Source: Nitromaritima sp964584125 (lineage in GTDB: Bacteria; Nitrospinota; Nitrospinia; Nitrospinales; VA-1). From it: 25,069 nt of DNA. Below, piece after piece: positions 13,619 through 21,876 of this stretch. The translations under genes were made by a program, and so were the position numbers. The notes beneath the pieces are model-generated. The model was not told the DNA's origin and did not search any database. It worked only from the letters and a program-made list of their open reading frames with translations. Within the stretch, counting starts at the first letter, position 1. The number at the start of each line of letters is the position of its first letter. The stretch lies in assembly GCA_964584125.1 (NCBI GenBank), contig CAZOYP010000036.1, positions 1-25,069 on the forward strand. The letters are read 5' to 3'.

Positions 13619-16267
13619 ATGATGCGTTCACCAGAAGAAAAAAAATTATATGGTCACAGCGATTATCTTTCTTCTTTAAATAAAGTTACTCGCTACTTTG
13701 CTGAAGATACTAAGAGAACTATGAAAATCGTAGTGTGTGTTTTTTTAGTTATATCAACGTTTGTTGTTTATGCACAAGTGCGAGACCATAAACTTTTAAA
13801 TTATGATGACCATGTATATGTAACAAAATATTTTAATGGTAAATCTGGATTAACAAAAGAAAATGTTGAATGGGCATTTACTCATTCACATTATGGAGCT
13901 TGGATTCCAATAACCTCGCTTTCATATATGCTTGATTATGAATTTTATGGATTGCATCCCAAAGGTTATCTCTTTACCAATCTTTTTTTTCATATAGCTA
14001 ACGCCTTACTACTTTTTATAATTCTTCTTCGAATGACAGGATCGTTATGGCCGAGCGCTTTTGTTGCAGTTGTGTTTGCACTCCACCCTATAAATGTTGA
14101 ATCAGTTGCATGGATAGCGCAACGTAAAAATGTCCTGAGCACTTTATTTTGGTTGCTTACGATGTGGGCTTACGTTCTATATGTTGAAAAACGAGATATT
14201 AAGAGATACGTCTTAGTAATTCTATTTTTCGCTCTGGGCCTAATGTCTAAAACCATGCTTGTCACATTACCTTTTGTATTGTTCTTACTTGACTTTTGGC
14301 CTTTAGCGCGTTTCAAGTTGGAGCGAACGGGAGAAAGTTTTAAAAATTTAAAACAAAACAAACCTATTAGTCCTGGAGCGAGCGCTTTGCGGCTGATTTT
14401 GGAAAAACTACCGCTATTAATTCTTTCAGTTTTAGCAAGCGTAAGGCAAGTAAGTGAAACATCGGCCTTTAATAATTGCACGAGTCTTATGCTTGGGAAG
14501 CAATATATAAACGATTCGGCTTGTATAGCAGCCCCAGATCTATTCTCGTTACAAGCACGTTTTACTAACGGAATGTTCTCGTATTTGGACTACCTGGGGA
14601 AAATGGTGTGGCCAAAAGGACTGGCTGCATTCTATCCTCACCCCGGAGATACTTTATCGGTTTGGAAGGGGGTGCTATGCGGAATGGTATTAGTAGGTTT
14701 AACCATTATTGCAATTAGGCTTGTTAAACGGGCTCCTTATTTTGCTGTTGGTTGGTTTTGGTATCTTGGGACTCTAGTACCAGTTATTGGAATTTTTAAA
14801 ACCATAGGGGCTCATGGGATGGCGGACCGTTATGTTTACGTACCTCTTATGGGAGTATTCATTATTATTGCTTGGGGATTGTTAGATATTTTTGCGGAAT
14901 GGCGCTACAAGAAAAAGGTGTTTTCCTTATTAGCAGGAGTATTAATTCCTACGTTAATGGTAACAACTTGGGTGCAAGTAAGCCACTGGAAGAATAGCGT
15001 CACAATTTTTAAACACGCCATTAATGTAACGGACAATAAAAACCCGAATCTTGCTCTGATACACAATACACTTGGCATGGTTTTCCTTAGCATGGGGAAA
15101 GCAGAAGAAGCTGTTTCCCATTACAAAATGGCTATCGAACTCAAGCCCGATCTCGCCATTGCATATACTAATCTTGGAATTGCTCGTTTATCTACGGGAA
15201 AAACCGAGGAAGCTATTTCCCATTACAAGAAAGCAATTAAGGTCAAGCCCGATCACGCCAGTGGGTATTACAATCTTGGAATTGCTCTATCTGCTTTAGG
15301 TAAGACCGAGGAAGCCATCTCTCATTACAAAACGGCTATCAAGCTCAGACCCGACTATGTCGAACCACGGAATAATATTGGGTTGATACTGGAGGAACAT
15401 GGAAAAACTCACGAAGCCATTTCCTATTATAAAACGGCTATTAAACTCAAGCCTGGTTATGCCGCAGCATATAGCAACCTTGGAAATGCTCTATTTACTC
15501 AAAAGAAAATCAAAGAAGCCATTTCTTATCATAAGACAGCTATCAAGCTCAGACCTGACTTCGTTCCGGCGCACATTAATCTTGGGAACGCACTATTTGC
15601 TTTAGGTAAAACCGAAGAAGCTATTTCTCATTACAAGAAAGCAATTAAGCTCAATCCTAATTTTGCGATTGCAAATAGCAATCTTGGTAACGCACTGTTC
15701 GCTCTAGGTAAGACCGAAGAAGCTATTTCTCATTACAAGAAAGCAATTAAGCTCAATCCTAATTTTGCTATGGTATATGCAAATCTTGGAAATGCTTTGT
15801 CATCCTTAGGTGAGACAGAAAAGGCAATCGCTCATTACAAGATGTCAATCAAACATAAGCCTGACTACATTATGGCACACCACAATCTAGGGGTTGCGCT
15901 CTTCGCTACAAAAAACTTTAAAGAGGCCATTTTTCATTACAAGGAAGCAATTAAGTATAGGCCCAACTACCCTATGGCGTACACCAACCTTGGAAACGCA
16001 CTGTTTGCTCTAGATAAGGCTGAGAAAGCTGTTTCCCAATACAAGGTTGCGATTAAACTTAAGCCTGATTATGCCGAAGCACATCAAAACCTTGGAAATG
16101 TTCTAATGCAAATAGGAAAAATAAAAGAAGCCATTCATCACTACAACGAAACCTTACGGCTTAAACCTAACTTTGCCTCAGCAAAAAAGAACCTCGAACG
16201 GGCTCTACTTCTTGCGGATAAAGTTAAGAAATCTGAAAAAGAGCCTATGGAGAGCTCTTTAGATTGA
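13619..16267 (+). CDS. TMTC-like membrane glycosyltransferase with 11-12 TPRs (paralogue 1)
   Basis: An 882-residue protein. The N-terminal half (about 35-475) is a multi-pass GT-C-type domain resembling bacterial homologues of the O-mannosyltransferases TMTC/PMT. The first extracytoplasmic loop carries the acidic pair NYDD (D63, D64), and the family blocks FALHPINVESVAWIAQRKNV and GMADRYVYVPLMG are present. The C-terminal half (about 478-870) is 11 full TPR units and a partial one, in near-consensus 34-residue periods. Role inferred: transfer of a lipid-linked sugar to proteins, with the TPRs recruiting substrates. Two neighbouring TPR units share 56 identical bases 102 bases apart (15611-15666, 15713-15768), so the array is recently expanded. 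Homologues as I remember them start near M35 (ATG 13721, preceded by AAGAGA), which may be the true start. Unlike paralogues 2-4 it is not in an operon. Confidence 0.82.
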   Translation: MMRSPEEKKLYGHSDYLSSLNKVTRYFAEDTKRTMKIVVCVFLVISTFVVYAQVRDHKLLNYDDHVYVTKYFNGKSGLTKENVEWAFTHSHYGAWIPITSLSYMLDYEFYGLHPKGYLFTNLFFHIANALLLFIILLRMTGSLWPSAFVAVVFALHPINVESVAWIAQRKNVLSTLFWLLTMWAYVLYVEKRDIKRYVLVILFFALGLMSKTMLVTLPFVLFLLDFWPLARFKLERTGESFKNLKQNKPISPGASALRLILEKLPLLILSVLASVRQVSETSAFNNCTSLMLGKQYINDSACIAAPDLFSLQARFTNGMFSYLDYLGKMVWPKGLAAFYPHPGDTLSVWKGVLCGMVLVGLTIIAIRLVKRAPYFAVGWFWYLGTLVPVIGIFKTIGAHGMADRYVYVPLMGVFIIIAWGLLDIFAEWRYKKKVFSLLAGVLIPTLMVTTWVQVSHWKNSVTIFKHAINVTDNKNPNLALIHNTLGMVFLSMGKAEEAVSHYKMAIELKPDLAIAYTNLGIARLSTGKTEEAISHYKKAIKVKPDHASGYYNLGIALSALGKTEEAISHYKTAIKLRPDYVEPRNNIGLILEEHGKTHEAISYYKTAIKLKPGYAAAYSNLGNALFTQKKIKEAISYHKTAIKLRPDFVPAHINLGNALFALGKTEEAISHYKKAIKLNPNFAIANSNLGNALFALGKTEEAISHYKKAIKLNPNFAMVYANLGNALSSLGETEKAIAHYKMSIKHKPDYIMAHHNLGVALFATKNFKEAIFHYKEAIKYRPNYPMAYTNLGNALFALDKAEKAVSQYKVAIKLKPDYAEAHQNLGNVLMQIGKIKEAIHHYNETLRLKPNFASAKKNLERALLLADKVKKSEKEPMESSLD
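15611..15768 (+). repeat. Near-identical adjacent TPR-coding repeats
   Basis: Bases 15611-15666 and 15713-15768 are identical over 56 bases, offset by exactly 102 bases (34 codons, one TPR). The encoded units are both TEEAISHYKKAIKLNPNF. The other units in the array are more diverged, so this pair reflects a recent in-frame duplication or gene conversion. It is coding sequence, not a CRISPR array. Confidence 0.9.
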
Positions 16268-16335
16268 TACCTCATTACTTCTTAATAAAGTTTTATAAAA
16301 AAAATTAAGTTTCAGGTTATTTTTTTGTATTTGTA

Positions 16336-17394
16336 TCACGGGTCCGAATCTACTTTTAAAGCAGAATGATCATCGCCCTTTTTGGAAAAAATATAATCAA
16401 TTCCAATCAGAGTATAAGGAATAACAACAGGAAATGAGCTTAGTAACATTCGTCCAACATTAGAGCTTAAAACGGTAAACCCAAATGTAATAGGAATAAT
16501 AAAAAAAAGAAAATATGGGATTTGATAAAATGTATTCAATTTTTTAAAGCTAAGCCAAACTCCAAAAGCTGCAATGATCCAAAATATTGAAAATGTTGAA
16601 AAAACTCCATGCAAACCCGCCAGCGAAAAATAAGAATGAATAATATTTTCCAGTCCTGATTTAAGGTGGCTTATAAAGACATAAAAAAAGGGATCATTTT
16701 TTTCAATGATATTAGGTGATAATGAAGAAATAGTGTTTCTTATCCAGAAAAGAATTACAAAGGAAAGGGATAAGGAAATCCCATAAAGTTTTCGATTTAT
16801 TTGACGAACAAAAAAAGGTAGAAATAAGAAGGGAATTATTGTTTCTTTAGCAAGAATTAATATAGGAGTGAGTATTGATAGAATATTAGTATTTTTCGTA
16901 ACACAAAAGTAAACGATTACAATAATGGATAGAAAATATAAAGAATCAACGATGGGGGCACCAGTTGTAAGAATTGTGATTCGGCTTCCTAAAAATATGA
17001 ATACACCCAATAATGACAATTTAGTGTCAAACTTTAACTTAAAAAGAAACAAATATAAAAATAAACCAGTGACGCTTGTAAAGAAATGGTTAACTATATA
17101 AAAGCTGAACGCATCAACGCCACCAAACCAATGCAATTGTTCAGGAGGAATTAATGGTTGGACTAAATTGCTCACAAAATTGGCAAGAAGGGGAATAATA
17201 AAACGGTAACGATGGCCTGAAGAGATAGTATAGTCTCCATTTGACATCGCTAGATAGCTAGAAGAATCGCTTAATCCTCTAGGATTATTCCAATCATAAT
17301 GAAGAAATTGTTGAAAGCTTACGCCATAATTAAATCCAAAAATAATGATAAAAATTAAGGCTACTTTAACAACCTTCTTATATTCGTTCTGCAT
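16336..17394 (-). CDS. Multi-pass membrane protein, possible GT-C glycosyltransferase
   Basis: A 352-residue integral membrane protein with about nine or ten hydrophobic helices. After the first helix (about 10-28), the first outer loop contains LSDSSSYLAMSNGDY and GHRYRFIIPLL (D43, R62, R64). An acidic residue followed by Tyr, then an Arg-rich step before the next helix, is the arrangement seen in many GT-C sugar transferases and DUF2029-like polyprenyl-sugar enzymes. No family is certain. It has no TPRs and a short polar tail. It is convergent to paralogue 1 and divergent from the paralogue 2-4 operon, so by context it may work with them in glycosylation. No Shine-Dalgarno is evident before ATG 17394. 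Confidence 0.7.
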   Translation of the reverse strand: MQNEYKKVVKVALIFIIIFGFNYGVSFQQFLHYDWNNPRGLSDSSSYLAMSNGDYTISSGHRYRFIIPLLANFVSNLVQPLIPPEQLHWFGGVDAFSFYIVNHFFTSVTGLFLYLFLFKLKFDTKLSLLGVFIFLGSRITILTTGAPIVDSLYFLSIIVIVYFCVTKNTNILSILTPILILAKETIIPFLFLPFFVRQINRKLYGISLSLSFVILFWIRNTISSLSPNIIEKNDPFFYVFISHLKSGLENIIHSYFSLAGLHGVFSTFSIFWIIAAFGVWLSFKKLNTFYQIPYFLFFIIPITFGFTVLSSNVGRMLLSSFPVVIPYTLIGIDYIFSKKGDDHSALKVDSDP

Positions 17395-17623
17395 GGTTAT
17401 TTTTAATGGAAAGCAAATTTATTATGAAGAGCAATCAACGAGAAATAGAGGTCATTTTTTTTAAAACGGATTATTTATACCAATTCTCCATGGAACCATT
17501 ATAACTTAATTAATATACTTTTCACCTAGAACAATTTCCCACCAAATGATAAATTAGGATGACGAGATACTAGGTTGAATAAATTTTCCCAGCATGCAAA
17601 CTCACCGATCATAACCTCCCCCG

Positions 17624-19942
17624 ATGAATTTATTTACTGAACGTAATTCTATAAAGTCTAATATTTCTTGCATATTGGTCCTTATTTTGCTGACGTCAAT
17701 CGTCTATTTTAATTCATTACAAGGGGCATTCCAATTTGACGATCGTAATTTATTAAATAAAGAATGGTTAGTAGATCTAAATAGTTTTAATAGAAATGTA
17801 AATTTAACTTCAATTGAAAATAGACCAATTTTATTATGGAGTTTTGCATTAAATAATGAATTGAACAAAAAAAATACATTTGGTTTTCATCTATTAAATT
17901 TAATTATTCATATACTAGTAACCCTTCTTATATTTGTAATACTTACTCGGATTAAAAAAATAATATTGAAAGAATATATCTGCGAAAAAAGAAATAGCCA
18001 GAAACTAGTAGAGCATAAAGTGACAAACAGTTTGTTATTTCCATTTGCAACTACTTTAATTTTTGCATTACACCCAATTAATACAGACTCAGTATCATAT
18101 ATATCGTCACGATCGAGTTTACTTGCAACATTTTTTTATCTTTTAACTTTATTATGCTTTATAGAAACGTTAGTACCTTTTAGAAAATTAAAATACCGAA
18201 TTACTTTAGGCTTGTTAACTATTTTAGGAATATATTTGGCCATAGCTTCCAAGTTAATAGCGATAACTTTGCCCGCGGTAATTATTTTTTTACTAGTAGT
18301 ATTTTATGTTCCTATATATTTTCCAAATATTGCAAAATATTTTACGATTTCAAAAATAATTTGTTTTTGTGGGCTTGGTGGAGCTATTTTAATATTCTTA
18401 GCCTACTTATTTGGAGTTCTGTATTTACCGAAGGATCAGGGGTTCGAGCTTTATGGGAGAATCCCCTATCTCCTGATTCAGTCTAAGGTAATTGTTTTTT
18501 ATTATCTTACAAAATTTATTTTTCCAATTAATCTTAATGTTGATATTGCCTTCCCATTCGCTGAGTTTTTAGTAGATTGGAAAATATTATTTTCAATTTT
18601 TATAATTATAAGTATTATTTGTATAGTTCTAAAATGGGGTAACGTTTGGTTTAAACTTGGTTGTGCATGGTTTTTCCTGCTAATTTCACCAACAAGCAGC
18701 ATTATTCCCTTAAACGATCTTGCCGTGGAACACAGAATGTATTTACCGATGTCACTTGGTTTATGTCTCATTGCTGGGTGGCTTATAAGTTGCGCTAAAA
18801 GAAATCAACGAATATATTATTTTGTTTTTATAATATTGGTATTTTGTATGTTGGTAGGCGATAGAAACAAATCGTGGGTAAGTGAAATTGCGCTATGGTC
18901 TGACTCATCAAAAAAAAATACAAACTCGTCGAGAGTTCACAATAATTTGGGAAAGGCTTACTATGAAGCCGGGAAGCTTAAACTTGCACGTACGCATTTT
19001 GAAAAAAGTGTTTTCAGTATTCCAAAATATATTAAAACAAAATTTAATATAAAGGATCTAAAAAACTTTATTGAACGAAAAAATATTATCGGTGAGAATT
19101 TTCAAGATAGCAAAGCCTTAAACAGTAATAATATTTCAATTAATGCTGATCTTGCGGAGCCACATTATAATTTAGGAAGTGTTTATTTGGATCTTGGCCA
19201 GTTAGATGATGCAAAAATTCAATACCAATCCGCTTTAAAAATTAATCCTAATTATTATTCAGCAGAACTTGGATTGGGCTCAGTAAAAAATATGAAAGAA
19301 GAATATGAGGGTGCGATCGATCACTTTAAAAATTCAATAACGTTGATGCAGAAAGCAACAGGACAAGCAGATTATGCACTTGCCCGACTAAACCTTGGCG
19401 AAATTTATGGCAAAACCCAGCGCTATGATAAAGCCATTATTGAATTAAACCGGGCATTAAAGGCTAATCCATCTATGTATCTAGCACATTATAATCTTGG
19501 TACAGCATACATGCTTAAAGGTTATTTTGGTAAGGCCGAACTCTCTTTAAAGGCTTCTTTAAAAATTAATCCTAATCATGAACCAGCTATATTCAATCTT
19601 GCTCGAGTTTATCAGAATAAAAAACAATGGATAAACTCTAATGAGTTATTCAATGAATTCATAAAAATAAAGGGTCCAAATCCTTTTATTTATTCTGAAA
19701 TAGCATGGAATAACTTGATGTCCGGCAATATTGAGCAGGCAAGTAGTTTATATGAAAAAGTTTTGAATTATAAACCAAATTATAAAGTTGCTTTAATTCA
19801 TTTAGCAAAAATTAATTATAACCTTGGGAAATTTAAAACCTCTCTGTCTTATATAGAACGAACTTTAAAACTAGACCTAACTAAAGCCCAGTCGGATGAT
19901 TTGAACAAACTATTAAAAACTATCAAATCATTAAAACCATGA
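17624..19942 (+). CDS. TMTC-like membrane glycosyltransferase with about 8 TPRs (paralogue 2)
   Basis: A 772-residue protein built like paralogue 1: an N-terminal helix, then a first loop with FQFDD (D39, D40), family blocks FALHPINTDSVSYISSRSSLL and AVEHRMYLPMSLG, and a C-terminal TPR array of about eight units from about residue 438, interrupted by a non-TPR stretch at about 475-500. It is more AT-rich and more diverged in its TPRs than paralogue 1. Role inferred: sugar transfer from a polyprenyl donor on the outer face of the inner membrane. First gene of a three-gene operon; its TGA overlaps the next ATG. No Shine-Dalgarno precedes ATG 17624; instead a pyrimidine-rich CCTCCCCC lies there, so translation may start without one. 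Confidence 0.8.
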   Translation: MNLFTERNSIKSNISCILVLILLTSIVYFNSLQGAFQFDDRNLLNKEWLVDLNSFNRNVNLTSIENRPILLWSFALNNELNKKNTFGFHLLNLIIHILVTLLIFVILTRIKKIILKEYICEKRNSQKLVEHKVTNSLLFPFATTLIFALHPINTDSVSYISSRSSLLATFFYLLTLLCFIETLVPFRKLKYRITLGLLTILGIYLAIASKLIAITLPAVIIFLLVVFYVPIYFPNIAKYFTISKIICFCGLGGAILIFLAYLFGVLYLPKDQGFELYGRIPYLLIQSKVIVFYYLTKFIFPINLNVDIAFPFAEFLVDWKILFSIFIIISIICIVLKWGNVWFKLGCAWFFLLISPTSSIIPLNDLAVEHRMYLPMSLGLCLIAGWLISCAKRNQRIYYFVFIILVFCMLVGDRNKSWVSEIALWSDSSKKNTNSSRVHNNLGKAYYEAGKLKLARTHFEKSVFSIPKYIKTKFNIKDLKNFIERKNIIGENFQDSKALNSNNISINADLAEPHYNLGSVYLDLGQLDDAKIQYQSALKINPNYYSAELGLGSVKNMKEEYEGAIDHFKNSITLMQKATGQADYALARLNLGEIYGKTQRYDKAIIELNRALKANPSMYLAHYNLGTAYMLKGYFGKAELSLKASLKINPNHEPAIFNLARVYQNKKQWINSNELFNEFIKIKGPNPFIYSEIAWNNLMSGNIEQASSLYEKVLNYKPNYKVALIHLAKINYNLGKFKTSLSYIERTLKLDLTKAQSDDLNKLLKTIKSLKP

Positions 19943-21876
19943 ATTTTTTAGATCACGCTAATAAAAATTTTATTATTTTAGCAAGACTTAAAGCCTTAGC
20001 TTTGATTTGCATCTGTGGCATTATTATTTTTTTCGTTACAGTTCATTCTCCTTTTTTATACGATGATGCTCACGCCATTGAAGACAATCCTTATATAAAA
20101 AATTTATCTCAGTTTCAACAAACAGTTGGTGTTCAAAATATTTTTAATAGATCTATTTTACTTTTTACCTTCTCAGTAAATCACTCAATAGGACAGTTAG
20201 ATGTCTTTGGGTATCATTTAACAAATATCATATTGCATTTATGTGTTGCAATAATTCTTTATTTTTTGACTTTCGAGATTTTAAAAATTGAACAAACAGA
20301 CCTTGCGCCAAAATTTAAGAACCTTCCCTTGGTGGTATCTTTATTTCATATCTTTCATCCAATGAATGTGGAATCAGTTGCGTATCTATCAAGCCGCTCC
20401 TCTCTGCTAGTTACATTATTTTATTTATTGTCCTTCTATATCTTTATAAGGTTTATTAACTTAAAACAAAATGGTAAATGGAAGAAAATTTATTACCCTT
20501 TAATAGTATTATTATTATTTTATTTAGGGTTAGGCTCGAAAGAAATAATAGTTACATTCCCCATTATTGCAATTTTGTATTTGTGGTTGAGTTCACCAAA
20601 AAAAAAGTTTAAAAAATTCCTTCCCGAATTAGCAATAGTTCTAATTCCTCTAATCATTTATCTTTTATATCGCTACATGGAAATGGGTAGTTTGCTTGTT
20701 ATAAAAAATGATCCATATTCATATATGTTAGATCGCGGGCTTTATGCATTGACCCAAATAAAGGTAATCTTTTCGTACTATCTAGCTAAATTAATTTTTC
20801 CTATCAATCTTAACTTTGAACCTGATGTAAGACTGATCTCAGGGATTCTCGATTGGGAATGGATAGCATCTCTAGTAATGGGTGCTGGTCTTGCCATTTG
20901 TATATTTTATCAAAAATCAACTCTTCTAAAGTGCGCCTTTATTTGGGCATTAGTTACAATACTACCTACTTCCAGTATTATTCCATTAAAACAAATTGCT
21001 ACGGAACACAGAACATACTTACCTGGAATTGGAATAAGCATGGGATTAGGAATATTTTTTTTAAGAACTGCTTCATGCAGTAGATTAATTAATTCAACAC
21101 TTATAATTGTATTAGTCTTTTTTGGGCTTTTAGCTATCAATAGAAGCCTTGATTATCGATCGGAAATAATTCTCTGGGAAGATACGGTAAAAAAGTCGCC
21201 ATATAAGTCCTTGGCACATAACAATTTAGGAACCGCTTATCTTTCTAAAGAAAGATATAAGGAAGCGCAAAAATCATTTAAAACTTCGTCGGCACTTTCT
21301 CCATCAAGCACAGAACCTTACATAAACCTTGGACATATTGAAGCTAGAAATAAGGAATGGGGTAAGGCTAAGTTGAAATACGACCTGGCATTAAAGCTGG
21401 GAGCAAACAGATCGCAAGTATTTTATAATTCCGGGCGGATGAGGCTAAAGCTTAATAAACCTGAAGAGGCAATACCGTTTTTACTAGAAGCAATAAAAAT
21501 TAAAAGGCACCGACCTCTGTATCATCAGGAACTAGGGAATGCCTATCGTGCTATAAAACAATACGACTTAGCCTTAAAATCATATCGAAAGGTTATTGAA
21601 CTGGAACCAAGTCACGTTGAAGCACAAAATAATATTGGAGTAATTTTTTGGAACATAAAAGCCTTAGATAAAGCCGAGTTGGAATTTAAAAAAGCCCTTG
21701 CCATGGAAGATAAAAATACTATTCATAATAACCTAGCAAATTTATATATCGCTAAAAAGCAGTTTAGCAAGGCAATTCCTCATTTAAGAACTATTATAGC
21801 GAGAAACCCTGACGATTCTCGGGCTAAAAATTTACTTCACATAGTCAAAATTATTCAAGATACCCCAGCACGATGA
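19939..21876 (+). CDS. TMTC-like membrane glycosyltransferase with about 6 TPRs (paralogue 3)
   Basis: A 645-residue paralogue of the preceding protein. The first loop reads FLYDDAHAIEDNPYIK with the acidic pair D42 and D43, close to the canonical TMTC loop. The block HIFHPMNVESVAYLSSRSSLL replaces the usual ALHP by FHP, and IATEHRTYLPG is kept. About six TPR units follow from about residue 420. The ATG overlaps the stop of paralogue 2 by four bases (ATGA), so the two are translationally coupled. The function is inferred as for paralogue 2; different TPR arrays could give different protein targets. Confidence 0.8.
   Translation: MNFLDHANKNFIILARLKALALICICGIIIFFVTVHSPFLYDDAHAIEDNPYIKNLSQFQQTVGVQNIFNRSILLFTFSVNHSIGQLDVFGYHLTNIILHLCVAIILYFLTFEILKIEQTDLAPKFKNLPLVVSLFHIFHPMNVESVAYLSSRSSLLVTLFYLLSFYIFIRFINLKQNGKWKKIYYPLIVLLLFYLGLGSKEIIVTFPIIAILYLWLSSPKKKFKKFLPELAIVLIPLIIYLLYRYMEMGSLLVIKNDPYSYMLDRGLYALTQIKVIFSYYLAKLIFPINLNFEPDVRLISGILDWEWIASLVMGAGLAICIFYQKSTLLKCAFIWALVTILPTSSIIPLKQIATEHRTYLPGIGISMGLGIFFLRTASCSRLINSTLIIVLVFFGLLAINRSLDYRSEIILWEDTVKKSPYKSLAHNNLGTAYLSKERYKEAQKSFKTSSALSPSSTEPYINLGHIEARNKEWGKAKLKYDLALKLGANRSQVFYNSGRMRLKLNKPEEAIPFLLEAIKIKRHRPLYHQELGNAYRAIKQYDLALKSYRKVIELEPSHVEAQNNIGVIFWNIKALDKAELEFKKALAMEDKNTIHNNLANLYIAKKQFSKAIPHLRTIIARNPDDSRAKNLLHIVKIIQDTPAR

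Noticed and set aside
14170..14481. Open frame of 103 codons on the minus strand
   Set aside because: It lies antisense within paralogue 1, in a region of clear family similarity on the plus strand; the translation has no recognisable feature.
15049..16240. Regularly spaced DNA repeats resembling a repeat array or CRISPR
   Set aside because: The period is 102 bases, in frame, and translates to TPR units; there are no unique spacers between short identical repeats.
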